Below are positions 8,547 to 16,632 of a DNA stretch of 64,000 nt, in pieces. The position numbers and the translations under genes were made by a program. Source of the stretch: a virus; the IMG/VR virus record IMGVR_UViG_3300009502_001749, positions 1 through 64,000 of that record; one strand, 5' to 3'. The notes under the pieces were generated by a model. That model was given only the letters and a program-made list of their open reading frames with translations, ran no database searches and was not told the DNA's origin. Numbering within the stretch: position 1 is the stretch's first letter; every line of letters begins with the position of its first letter.

Positions 8547-9488
8547 ATGAATTTACCACCTTATGGAGATGATAATAAACGTGTATTAGCTCATTTTGGA
8601 GTTCTTAGGGTTTCTCCTCAAGATGTTCCAAGTATGACTGTGAAAGTTTCACCTGGAGGGTTCTGGTACTACACTAGTACTGGACCAGTATATACTGAAT
8701 TTGCTGGTGGTAATTCACCAACGATAAGTGCTCCAGGTACTAATGCAAAATGGGTAATGGTTGTTTTAAATTCTTCTTGTCAAATTGTTTTAATTGATGG
8801 TACCATTAGTTCACATCCTCAGATACCAACAATTCCAAGAGGAAGAATAATTCTCGCTGCAGTATATGTACAAACAGGAACAACAAAAATTACAAGCGAT
8901 ATAATTTTTGATGTTAGAACTTTATTTGCTCAATTTCCAACTGATCATAGAGATTTAGCTGGAACATCCGAGGTATCAGCACATCCAATATCTTCTATTA
9001 TTGATCTACAAACAACTTTAGACACATTAGTAACAGAAACAACTTTAGATTCAGAATTAGAATCTAAAGCTGATCAAACTGGTACTAATGAAACTTCTTT
9101 TATTTTAAATAAAGATTTTATTGGTACTCCTGCATCAAATGTTGAAATTTTAGTTGAAAGAGGTAGTGAATCTAATGTTGGTATTAAATGGAATGAAACT
9201 TTAGATCAATGGCAAGTTACTTCTGATGGAACAACTTGGAATACATTTGGTTCAGTTATGACAAGTGGATCTTCTGGAAGTTCCGGAACATCAGGTTCTA
9301 GCGGCACGAGTGGAAGTAGTGGAACATCTGGAAGTAGTGGAACATCTGGAAGTAGTGGAACATCTGGAAGTTCCGGAACAAGTGGTACATCTATGACCGG
9401 AGGAACTTCAGGAACATTTAGTATGACAAGTGGTGGAACAATTATTGTTCTTGATGGATTAGTTACGTCAATTTCAGGACCACCGTAA
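8547..9488 (+). CDS. Tail-fibre-type protein with C-terminal GSSGTSG tract
   Basis: 313 residues. The N-terminal 230 residues begin MNLPPYGDDNKRVLAHFGVL and are clearly related to the product of 9570-10463 (shared PPYGD, DHRDL, SHPIS, and KADQ-GTN segments). The central DHRDLAGTSEVSAHPIS is typical of fibre linkers. A GSSGTSG tract fills residues about 242-290, followed by a short hydrophobic end. Preceded by GGAGG. Likely a baseplate or fibre component; the paralogue pair probably arose by duplication. Confidence 0.72.
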   Translation: MNLPPYGDDNKRVLAHFGVLRVSPQDVPSMTVKVSPGGFWYYTSTGPVYTEFAGGNSPTISAPGTNAKWVMVVLNSSCQIVLIDGTISSHPQIPTIPRGRIILAAVYVQTGTTKITSDIIFDVRTLFAQFPTDHRDLAGTSEVSAHPISSIIDLQTTLDTLVTETTLDSELESKADQTGTNETSFILNKDFIGTPASNVEILVERGSESNVGIKWNETLDQWQVTSDGTTWNTFGSVMTSGSSGSSGTSGSSGTSGSSGTSGSSGTSGSSGTSGSSGTSGTSMTGGTSGTFSMTSGGTIIVLDGLVTSISGPP

Positions 9489-9511
9489 CATGATTATATA
9501 AAATAAATAAC

Positions 9512-9543
9512 ATCGGCAAGATCTGAAATAAAATCTTGCCGAT
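9512..9543. terminator. Hairpin of the ATCGGCAAGAT family (copy 1)
   Basis: ATCGGCAAGAT at 9512-9522 pairs perfectly with ATCTTGCCGAT at 9533-9543. It is one of six intergenic hairpins built from the same inverted 11-12 base unit. No long T run follows on the plus strand, so a simple rho-independent role is not certain. Confidence 0.7.
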
Positions 9544-9569
9544 AAAAATTTATATGGAGGTAAATTTTA

Positions 9570-10463
9570 ATGAATATTCCGCCTTATGGAGATAGTTATA
9601 AAAGAGTAGGAGCTTATTTTTCAAATCTACAAGTTTCAGCAAAATCAACACCAAATATGACAGTTAAAATATCAGCTGGTGGTTATTGGTATTATTCAGC
9701 AACAGGAGCTACATATGTAGAATATGTTGGCGGAAGTTCTCCAACTATTACAGCTCCAACAGGTACTGGTAATGCAAAGTGGGTTATTATAGCAATGGGA
9801 CCAAGTGGAGTTGTTTCCAATATTGATGGTGCAGCTGCTTCAAATCCTGTTTTACCAACGGTTCCTGGAAGAGCAAGAATACCTCTTGCTGCTATTTATA
9901 TTCAAACTGGAACAACAACAATTACAAATGATATGATTTATGATGTTAGACCAATGTTTCCATTGGAAGTAAGAGATCATAGAGATTTAGAAGGATTAAC
10001 ATCAACAGGTTCACATCCAATTTCTGCAATCTCAAATCTTACTGAGACTATTGCTAATCTTGTTACATCTTCAGCATTAACAACACTTCTTGCCGATAAA
10101 GCAGATCAAGATGGAACAAATGATACTACTTTTACTTTAAATAAAGATTATAGTGGTGCTCCTGCTTCAGATTGTTTATTTGAAGTTGAAAGAGGTAGTG
10201 GTGATAATGTTGGTATTAAATGGCATGAAGATATATCAAAGTGGCAATTTACTGATGATGGAACAAATTGGATAAATTTTGGAGATCTTTTTATAAATAC
10301 AGGAACACAAGAATTGAATATGTTAGTATATTCACAGAATGCAGAACCAACTTTGACAGTTGGAAATGTAGCGTTATGGATAGATACTAACAATTCAGAT
10401 AAAGTGTATTTGATTTATAGTAGGGGCTCTGCAGATCAAGTAAAAGTTGAATTAACTCAGTAA
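9570..10463 (+). CDS. Tail-fibre-type protein, paralogue of the preceding gene
   Basis: 297 residues beginning MNIPPYGDSYKRVGAYFSNL. It aligns along about 230 residues with the 8547-9488 product (SPTITAP, RIPLAAIYIQTGTTTIT, DHRDLEG, SHPIS, NKDYSGAP). Here the C-terminus lacks the Gly-Ser repeats and ends in a short domain with VGNVALWIDTNNSDKVYLIY. Preceded by a hairpin of the TTGCCG family and GGAGG. Confidence 0.72.
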   Translation: MNIPPYGDSYKRVGAYFSNLQVSAKSTPNMTVKISAGGYWYYSATGATYVEYVGGSSPTITAPTGTGNAKWVIIAMGPSGVVSNIDGAAASNPVLPTVPGRARIPLAAIYIQTGTTTITNDMIYDVRPMFPLEVRDHRDLEGLTSTGSHPISAISNLTETIANLVTSSALTTLLADKADQDGTNDTTFTLNKDYSGAPASDCLFEVERGSGDNVGIKWHEDISKWQFTDDGTNWINFGDLFINTGTQELNMLVYSQNAEPTLTVGNVALWIDTNNSDKVYLIYSRGSADQVKVELTQ

Positions 10464-10615
10464 AAGTTCTTATTGACTACACATTAATTTTGTAAACCCT
10501 TTACATTTTTTTAGTCAGGTTTAGACACATAACTATATTTATAGAAAGGTAAATGTGGTTATGATGTCGTAAATCTGATTATAGAGTTAAATAAGATTAG
10601 AGAGGAGATCTAATT
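10464..10615 (+). promoter_or_regulatory. 152-base intergenic region with possible promoter
   Basis: No gene. It contains AAACCCTTTAC (10495 onward) and TTTATAGAAAG near 10538-10548, the latter like the ATATAGAAAT elements. An AAACCCTTTTAAC element also occurs in the gap at 62962-63120. This would give the inserted endonuclease its own promoter. Confidence 0.3.
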
Positions 10616-11308
10616 ATGGCTAATCAAGAAATTGATAGTTTATCAAAATCTTGTTCAATTTCAGGTTGTACTGGTAAATATAAAGCTAAAGGGTTTTGCG
10701 GAAGACATTTACAACAAATTTATAAATATGGAGAAATTATAAACATTGGAAGAAGTAAATTAGATTCTAATGAAATTATTATAGAAAATAATATAGCTAA
10801 AATGAAATTATATGATCATAATGGAAATCAAATTGAAGAGACTATTTTTGATTCTAAATATGTTAATATCATATCACAATATAAATGGCATTTATTTACA
10901 TCAACAAAATATGTTGGTGGTGGTTGGAAAGATAATGATGTTTGGAAAGATATGTTATTACATAGATTTTTATTATATTTAGAAGATGGAAAATTTGATA
11001 CTGAAGTTGATCATAAAGATGGAAATAGATTAAATAATTTAATTAGTAATTTACGTAGATGTACTATTCAACAAAATAATCAAAATGCTAAGAAAACATC
11101 AAAAATAACATCTAGTAAATATAAAGGTGTTAATTTTTCTACGTATCATATGAAATTTAAAGCTTCCATTTCCGTTAATAAAATAAGTATATATTTAGGA
11201 ATTTTTTCATCAGAAATTGATGCAGCTAAAGCTTATAATGAAGCTGCTATAAAATATTTTGGTGAGTTTGCTTGGTTAAATAAATTTGAAGAGGTGAATC
11301 AATTATGA
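10616..11308 (+). CDS. Free-standing HNH homing endonuclease with AP2 DNA-binding domain
   Basis: 230 residues. An N-terminal Cys-rich finger (SISGCTGKYKAKGFCGRH) is followed by an HNH nuclease core (LLHRFLLY, then VDHKDGNRLNNLISNLRRC, then QNNQNA) and a C-terminal AP2 domain (SSKYKGVNFS, then SVNKISIYLGIFSSEIDAAK and YNEAAIKYFGEFAWLN). This layout is typical of mobile phage endonucleases. It sits between structural genes; its stop overlaps the ATG of 11305 (ATGA). Confidence 0.9.
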   Translation: MANQEIDSLSKSCSISGCTGKYKAKGFCGRHLQQIYKYGEIINIGRSKLDSNEIIIENNIAKMKLYDHNGNQIEETIFDSKYVNIISQYKWHLFTSTKYVGGGWKDNDVWKDMLLHRFLLYLEDGKFDTEVDHKDGNRLNNLISNLRRCTIQQNNQNAKKTSKITSSKYKGVNFSTYHMKFKASISVNKISIYLGIFSSEIDAAKAYNEAAIKYFGEFAWLNKFEEVNQL

Positions 11309-11646
11309 GTAATCAATTTAAAGTTCAGGAAGCTGTGACCTTCTCACAGCAATCTCCACCTGAAACATTTAGACTTATGGATGTAACAATTCAAATCGTT
11401 CCTGTTGCATATGAACATGGAATGGTTATAGCTGAGAGTGAAGTTGTTGATCTTGAAGTTGCTGGAGAAGTTAATATCTTTATTTTAAATTGTGCTTCTG
11501 GGGTGAGTTTAAAGATAGGAAGTACAACAAACCCAGCGTTAACCAATGTTACACATTTTTCATATCAAGGAGCTAAAACAAGTTTTTATGTTTCTAATGC
11601 TGGAACAGAAGATATTACTATTAGTTTTGCTACTGCTAGTATCTAA
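11305..11646 (+). CDS. Small beta-rich virion protein
   Basis: 113 residues, mostly beta-strand (VEVAGEV-like and SFYVSNAGTEDITISFA segments) without cysteine pairs or catalytic motifs. The style matches small head or tail decoration proteins. Its ribosome site (GAAGAGGTG) lies inside the upstream endonuclease gene, which suggests that the endonuclease was inserted just before an existing structural gene. Function unknown. Confidence 0.6.
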   Translation: MSNQFKVQEAVTFSQQSPPETFRLMDVTIQIVPVAYEHGMVIAESEVVDLEVAGEVNIFILNCASGVSLKIGSTTNPALTNVTHFSYQGAKTSFYVSNAGTEDITISFATASI

Positions 11647-11656
11647 AGAGGTAATA

Positions 11657-11860
11657 ATGATTAGTATAAGTTATTTATTTGAGAATCCAAATGTACAATC
11701 AGAACATCCAAGTGGACTTGTTGCTCCATTTGGAAGTTATAATCCGAGAAAAGATAATGATGATAGATTAGCAAAGTTACAAGATCTGAATAAATTTTCT
11801 CCGGATCAACAAACTAAAAGATTACGTGATGTTGGAGTTAATATTAATGATTTCATGTAA
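11657..11860 (+). CDS. Small protein with MISISYLFE leader
   Basis: The long frame opens at 11546, but the ATG at 11657 follows AAAGAGGT and yields MISISYLFENPNVQSEHPSG, the shared leader. The mature part would be 58 residues, with no known domain; its end resembles a small helical segment (TKRLRDVGVNINDF). Inferred packaged protein. Confidence 0.72.
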   Translation: MISISYLFENPNVQSEHPSGLVAPFGSYNPRKDNDDRLAKLQDLNKFSPDQQTKRLRDVGVNINDFM

Positions 11861-11873
11861 TTAAGGAAAGATT

Positions 11874-13502
11874 ATGCTGATACACAATTTTTATGCTGAC
11901 TTATTACTTTCAGTAAGAGTTTTATTTGATAATTTTATATTTCAGAATGATCAATATATAAAAAGATATGAATTCAATGTGGGTAATAGAAGCTTTCAGA
12001 TGCCTAAAGATTTTAAAACACAATTTGAATTTCCAAATGTTATAGCAACTATTAATGATGAAATGCCAGCGTTTGGTCAACGTCCAGATGTATCACAAAC
12101 TATTTCTGGTTATAATGTTGATCAGGTTCCAGTTTTGTATAATTCAACAAATGAAAATGTTTTATATCTTCAGGAAGAACTTGTAACAGTTCCAATCTCT
12201 ATAATAATAAATTGTGAATCACCATTACAAGCAAAAGAAGTTGGAAATGTTATAAGACGATGGCTACCTTATAATAAGTTTATTCAATTTTTGGAGTATA
12301 CTTCATTTTTAGAAATTTCAAAACCATTTCTTGCCGATAATGGTTTTGATTTTAATAGTGATAACATTTCAAATCTTTATACAAAATTAAATCATCGCGA
12401 TGGTGAAATTTATAATTGTTTTTCAGTACAATATAAACCTTTTATTAGAATGGATGGTGTAGGCTCAACAATTCCAGATTCAACTCAAAGATCTTTTCAA
12501 GTGAGTGTTGATTTAACTTATATGGTTCAATTTCCTTTATGGCTTTTTAGTAACATAAAAGAAGGAACTATTGAAAGAATTGATATTGCTTTTAATATGG
12601 GTACTTTTGAGACTATAGCTGATTATCCATCGGCAAAATTAGTAAATCAATCTCTTAGTACAGTTCTTAATTTGAGAAAAGGTTATATACGAAGAAATTA
12701 TTTAGTTTATGATAATAATTCAACTGAAAATATTATCATGTTGGATAATTTATTATTAGATGTTAATATGGTAACGGCAAAAACATCAAAGTTAGAAGCA
12801 ACAAGAAAAGCTACAAATTTTGTTTATATAACTGTTAATGGAGATGAAACCTGCCGATATAAAGCAAACACTAATAATCTACCAATTGATGGTTTAACAA
12901 TTCCAATAGATGCTGATTATTATTTAATAGTTACAAGTGATGATTATGGAAATTTAAATATTGGGTATAGAAAGAAAGGAAAAGATTTAGTTATTCAATT
13001 TAGTAAAGATGATTTTATAATAGAACCAAGATATACATATAATTTACTTTGTAGATCTACAAGAATAATAAATTTTTTAGAATATCAACTAGATACCAAT
13101 TTAAATTATGTAACATTTTCAATTTCTGAAAGTTTATGGGCAAGTCTTTCTCCATCATTAACAAGTCCATTAATAGTTCAATTTTATGATGATGATTTTG
13201 AACAATCACATCAATATGGTGGAATAGCACCAGTATTAAACAATATTAAAGTAGCTCAAAAAAGTTCAAGTTCTGCAACTATTACATGGACATCTAGTTC
13301 TGAAACAACAACTTGTGTTGAATATGGACCAACTGCAGAATATGGATACTTTTCAGAAATTAAAACAGATTATGTACAAACACATAATTCAATAATTTAT
13401 TCTTTACAACCTTTTACTTTTTATCATTATCGAATTAATACAACTGATATTGATGGAAATGAAATTATATCTGATAATTATACATTTACAACAAGTCCTT
13501 AG
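11874..13502 (+). CDS. Virion protein with C-terminal fibronectin type III domain
   Basis: 542 residues. The first 430 residues are a structural protein I do not recognise (FRSFQMPKDF-like, then VPISIIINCESPLQAKEVGN and QRSFQVSVDLTYMVQFPLWL). Residues about 445-542 form a fibronectin type III domain (SATITWTSSSETTTCVEYG ... LQPFTFYHYRINTTDIDGNE). Such domains often decorate phage tails or baseplates and bind cell-surface sugars. No strong ribosome site; AAGGAAAG is near. Confidence 0.68.
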   Translation: MLIHNFYADLLLSVRVLFDNFIFQNDQYIKRYEFNVGNRSFQMPKDFKTQFEFPNVIATINDEMPAFGQRPDVSQTISGYNVDQVPVLYNSTNENVLYLQEELVTVPISIIINCESPLQAKEVGNVIRRWLPYNKFIQFLEYTSFLEISKPFLADNGFDFNSDNISNLYTKLNHRDGEIYNCFSVQYKPFIRMDGVGSTIPDSTQRSFQVSVDLTYMVQFPLWLFSNIKEGTIERIDIAFNMGTFETIADYPSAKLVNQSLSTVLNLRKGYIRRNYLVYDNNSTENIIMLDNLLLDVNMVTAKTSKLEATRKATNFVYITVNGDETCRYKANTNNLPIDGLTIPIDADYYLIVTSDDYGNLNIGYRKKGKDLVIQFSKDDFIIEPRYTYNLLCRSTRIINFLEYQLDTNLNYVTFSISESLWASLSPSLTSPLIVQFYDDDFEQSHQYGGIAPVLNNIKVAQKSSSSATITWTSSSETTTCVEYGPTAEYGYFSEIKTDYVQTHNSIIYSLQPFTFYHYRINTTDIDGNEIISDNYTFTTSP

Positions 13503-13513
13503 GGAGGAAGTTT

Positions 13514-13774
13514 ATGGTTTCGATTGTTATGGAGTTTGATTTTGGTGAAGCAGGTGAAAATATTATAGGTGGAGTTAAAAAATTAGGAACAGGAGTAGGT
13601 CAAGCAATTGGAACTGGAACTGGATATGTTGGACAAGGGTTACAGAAACTTGGTCAATATGCTCAAGAAGGTGGACAATTAATAAAAAGAAATCCATTAA
13701 CATCTACAGCAATTTTAGGTGGAGCTGCTATTGGTGGTGGAATTATGGCGAAAAGGAGAAAACAAAGTTTTTAG
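13514..13774 (+). CDS. Small Gly-rich protein with hydrophobic C-terminus
   Basis: 86 residues. Begins MVSIVMEFDFGEAGENI (a variant of the leader) and ends NPLTSTAILGGAAIGGGIMA followed by KRRKQSF: a Gly/Ala-rich hydrophobic helix and a basic tail. This two-part plan recurs in the next genes. GGGAGG precedes ATG. Possible head-packaged, membrane-active protein; inferred. Confidence 0.7.
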   Translation: MVSIVMEFDFGEAGENIIGGVKKLGTGVGQAIGTGTGYVGQGLQKLGQYAQEGGQLIKRNPLTSTAILGGAAIGGGIMAKRRKQSF

Positions 13775-13782
13775 GAGTTATT

Positions 13783-14211
13783 ATGATATCTATAATTTAT
13801 GAATTTTTAGGATTTCAATCTTATAATGATTATAAAAGAGAACGAGCTGAAAAAGGAAGAGAATCTTTAAGTAATGATATAAATGAAAAAATCGCAGAGA
13901 GAGAACAAAAAATTGCAGAAAAAACAAATTTAACAAAGAAATTTAATGATGATAAAGATGTTATGAATTCACATTTAAAGTCTGGAAAGATTACACAACA
14001 GGAACATGCAGAATATTTAAAACAACATAAAAGTCTAAAAAAATCTGCAGGAATAATTGATGATGTTCCTTCAACACCAAAACCATCTGGAGGAATTACA
14101 GACGCTATTTCTGATCATCCAATATTAGCTGGTGCCGCTGGAGCACTTGGTGTTGGATTAATTGCTAAAAAATTAATAGATAATAAAAATAGAAAACCAC
14201 AATATGCTTAA
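13783..14211 (+). CDS. Small protein: leader, helical body, Ala/Gly helix, basic tail
   Basis: 142 residues. Begins MISIIYEFLGFQSYNDYKRE; then a Lys/Glu helix and HLKSGKITQQEHAEYLKQHK, like a SHOCT-type short helix pair; ends HPILAGAAGALGVGLIAKKL with a basic tail. It lies 9 bases after the previous gene. The same plan as its neighbours suggests a common job. Confidence 0.7.
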   Translation: MISIIYEFLGFQSYNDYKRERAEKGRESLSNDINEKIAEREQKIAEKTNLTKKFNDDKDVMNSHLKSGKITQQEHAEYLKQHKSLKKSAGIIDDVPSTPKPSGGITDAISDHPILAGAAGALGVGLIAKKLIDNKNRKPQYA

Positions 14212-14237
14212 AAATAATTTTTCGGAGGTACAATTTT

Positions 14238-14759
14238 ATGAGTTTAGATATTAATAAAGTTATTATGGAAGCAACAAATAGTCTTTTGGAAACTACAAAA
14301 CCATCAGATGATAAAGGTGATAAGGCACAGACTGGAGCTGATAAGAATAGTTATCATGTTGGAGATGATAAAGTTCCTGGTGAGCCAACATCTGCAACAA
14401 AAGAAGTAACAGAGAATAAAGATATCGTTACAGAAGGAAAAAAAGTTGGTAAAGTAGATTATGAACCAGGTCCTTATGGTTCAGCTAATGTTGGAAAAGG
14501 TTACAGTGAACATGATTCAGAAATGCCAAAACAACATAGTTATCATGATTCAGATAATCCATCAGCAGTTAGTGAAATTGGTAGAAAAGCTTCAAGAGTA
14601 GTTGGTAATACTGTTCATGGTGCTATTGATGCAGTTAAACAGGAACCAATTGCAACTGGTACAGCAGCAGCTATCGCAGCTGGTCTTGGCGCAGTAGCGT
14701 TGGCAAAGAAACTCAGAAAAGAGAAAAAGAAATCAACACTTGTAAAAGCTAAAGCGTAA
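14238..14759 (+). CDS. Small protein with hydrophobic Ala/Gly helix and Lys tail
   Basis: 173 residues. N-terminus MSLDINKVIMEATNSLLETT has I-M-E followed by Ala, fitting the Leu/Ile-x-Glu rule. The middle is acidic and polar. The C-terminus is TGTAAAIAAGLGAVALAKKL then a run of Lys. The AAGLGAVALAKKLR segment is shared almost exactly with the next gene, so they share a C-terminal module. GGAGG upstream. Confidence 0.7.
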   Translation: MSLDINKVIMEATNSLLETTKPSDDKGDKAQTGADKNSYHVGDDKVPGEPTSATKEVTENKDIVTEGKKVGKVDYEPGPYGSANVGKGYSEHDSEMPKQHSYHDSDNPSAVSEIGRKASRVVGNTVHGAIDAVKQEPIATGTAAAIAAGLGAVALAKKLRKEKKKSTLVKAKA

Positions 14760-14791
14760 AAAAGAAATAAATAATATATGGAGGTTTTAAA

Positions 14792-15073
14792 ATGAATCTT
14801 AGTAAAATTATAGACGAATCGGTAAAAACTGTTATTAATGATGTTAATGTTGATGATGCTGTTGATACTTTGAAAAAAGCTGTTAAAAGTGCTAAAGGAA
14901 AATTTGAAAATAGTGCAACTGATGATGTTGCTAGTAAACTTGGTTATATATCAAAAGGAAAAGCAGCTTTAGGTGCAGGTGGTGCTGGTGCAGCTGGTAT
15001 TGCAGCCGGTCTTGGTGCAGTTGCTTTAGCGAAGAAACTTCGTCAGAAAAAGAAAGCTGCGGCTAAGGCATAA
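14792..15073 (+). CDS. Small protein sharing the AAGLGAVALAKKLR C-terminal module
   Basis: 93 residues. Begins MNLSKIIDESVKTVINDVNV (I-D-E then Ser). The C-terminal AGGAGAAGIAAGLGAVALAK followed by KLRQKKKAAAKA nearly repeats the end of the previous protein. The hydrophobic segment is long enough to cross a membrane. Preceded by GGAGG. Confidence 0.7.
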   Translation: MNLSKIIDESVKTVINDVNVDDAVDTLKKAVKSAKGKFENSATDDVASKLGYISKGKAALGAGGAGAAGIAAGLGAVALAKKLRQKKKAAAKA

Positions 15074-15096
15074 AAATAAGTTTGAGGAGTCAATTT

Positions 15097-15759
15097 ATGA
15101 AATTAAATATGATTAAATTCATAACAGAAGATAATTCAGGTATATATAAACAAGCAGAAGATGCTGGTAAAAAAGCAAATGAAGAATTAACTTCAGGTAT
15201 ATCTAAAGGAGTTAAAAAAGCTTCTAATGCTGTTGAAGCTAAATTAGGATCTGGTGTTGAATCTGCTATAGATGCTGGTAAATCTCTTGAAAGAAAAGCT
15301 GGAGGTTTTACATTTAGTCTTCTGGGACAAAATAAAGCAACAGAAGATGCAAAACAAGCAGCTGATCTTGGTACTCGAATGGGAAAAGTAGCTGGTAAAA
15401 AATCTGTAAAAGCTTTAGCTGCAAAAGAAGAAGCAGGAAAAGATTTCCTACAGATTCCAAAGAAACCAATTAAAGCTAGTTTATTAGATAAAACTGATAA
15501 AGAGATTATGGCTTCTAAAGCTCGTCAAACAAAAGCTGAAGTCCAAGACGAATTATCAAAATCAGCAGTTCGTCAGAAAGATGCAGAAAGTGGAATAGTT
15601 GATTTTAAAACAAAAGCAATTAATAAAGGTAAATCTCTTTTAAAATCAGTTGAAGATATGCCAACAAATCACAAACTAGCAGCTGCTGTTGCTGCTGGAG
15701 CTTTAGCTGTTGGTGGTAATATGTTATATAATAACAAAAAGAAAAAAGCTTATGCTTAA
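15097..15759 (+). CDS. Ala/Lys-rich helical protein with hydrophobic C-terminal helix
   Basis: The frame opens with TTG at 15082, but the ATG at 15097 follows GAGGAG (15085-15090), giving 220 residues. N-terminus MKLNMIKFITEDNSG has I-T-E then Asp. The body is Ala/Lys-rich amphipathic helix, and the end is AAAVAAGALAVGGNMLYNNK with a KKKKAYA tail. No domain recognised. Confidence 0.7.
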   Translation: MKLNMIKFITEDNSGIYKQAEDAGKKANEELTSGISKGVKKASNAVEAKLGSGVESAIDAGKSLERKAGGFTFSLLGQNKATEDAKQAADLGTRMGKVAGKKSVKALAAKEEAGKDFLQIPKKPIKASLLDKTDKEIMASKARQTKAEVQDELSKSAVRQKDAESGIVDFKTKAINKGKSLLKSVEDMPTNHKLAAAVAAGALAVGGNMLYNNKKKKAYA

Positions 15760-15792
15760 AATAATAAACAAATAACAATGGAGGTTATTAAT

Positions 15793-16092
15793 ATGTTAGA
15801 CAGAATTAATGCACTTATGGAAAGTGAAGATACACAGAAACTTTTGACTGAAAATGAGCAGTTGCTTACTGAAGCAGTAGGAGAAACTGTACAGTTTTCT
15901 AATACGTTGAAGGCATTCGTAATTAAACATCCTGATGAATTTCTTGGCGAAAGCACACAGGAAACATACAAAAATATTAGATTGTTTTCTGAAGTAGCAA
16001 CTTCACAGTTTCTTACCGAAGTTACACATGTTTATGGATCACAGATTCCAGTTCCAGTTCAGGAAGGGGATGCATTAAACGATTATCTGTAA
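15793..16092 (+). CDS. Probable abundant virion protein, codon-biased
   Basis: ATG at 15793 follows GGAGG (15780-15784); the frame is open from 15778. 99 residues, MLDRINALMESEDTQKLLTE with several L-x-E tripeptides. Codon choice differs from neighbours (CAG for Gln, CTT for Leu, GGC and AGC used), as in the 20698 gene. This suggests high expression. Function unknown. Confidence 0.65.
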   Translation: MLDRINALMESEDTQKLLTENEQLLTEAVGETVQFSNTLKAFVIKHPDEFLGESTQETYKNIRLFSEVATSQFLTEVTHVYGSQIPVPVQEGDALNDYL

Positions 16093-16104
16093 AAAGAGGG
16101 TGTT

Positions 16105-16356
16105 ATGCCAATTAGAACAATCAGCGAAAATTCAGATTTAGTTTTACCTGCTTTGGCCGCTGGTATAGCAGCTTATGCTGGTCATAAGCTTTACAAAAAA
16201 TATAAACAAAAACAATTATTTAAAAAGTATGGTATTAAAGAAGAGCCGAAAAAAGATGTTAATCCTGATGATGAAGATATTAAAAGAGATATGGCTTATT
16301 ATATTGCTGCAGATTTGCCAACACATCTTGCTTATTCATCACAAGTAAAGAGGTAG
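16105..16356 (+). CDS. Small membrane-type protein
   Basis: 83 residues, MPIRTISENSDLVLPALAAG then a short hydrophobic segment and YKKYKQKQLFKKYG. This is the same hydrophobic helix plus basic stretch as nearby genes but at the N-terminus. I-S-E is present at residues 5-7. GAGGG precedes the ATG. Confidence 0.6.
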   Translation: MPIRTISENSDLVLPALAAGIAAYAGHKLYKKYKQKQLFKKYGIKEEPKKDVNPDDEDIKRDMAYYIAADLPTHLAYSSQVKR

Positions 16357-16358
16357 AT

Positions 16359-16580
16359 ATGGTGTCTGTAATTGGATATTTAAATGAGGGTAAGGTTTGG
16401 TCTTCTATAAAGTCTAGTTTTGCTAATCTTTTTGGTGGACCAACAAAAGTTAAAAAATCTGAATTAACTTCAAATGATAAAATTAATAATGCAGAAGCAA
16501 CATATCGTAGATTAACACCTAAATCTTTGGCATCTTCAAGAAATAAGCTTGGTTATAAACCTAAAAAAACAACAGTTTAA
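16359..16580 (+). CDS. Small basic protein with MVSVIGYLNE leader
   Basis: 73 residues, beginning MVSVIGYLNEGKVWSSIKSS, where L-N-E then Gly fits the cleavage rule. The mature part would be strongly basic. It begins 2 bases after the previous stop, with AAGAGG as ribosome site, and is the last gene before a shared bidirectional hairpin. Confidence 0.65.
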   Translation: MVSVIGYLNEGKVWSSIKSSFANLFGGPTKVKKSELTSNDKINNAEATYRRLTPKSLASSRNKLGYKPKKTTV

Positions 16581-16593
16581 ACCTAAAAAGAAA

Positions 16594-16628
16594 TATCGGC
16601 AAGATCTTATAAATAGATCTTGCCGATA
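16594..16628. terminator. Hairpin of the ATCGGCAAGAT family (copy 2), between convergent genes
   Basis: TATCGGCAAGATCT at 16594-16607 pairs perfectly with 16615-16628 around a 7-base loop. Its place between two genes that point at each other fits a bidirectional terminator. Confidence 0.78.
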
Positions 16629-16632
16629 AAAT

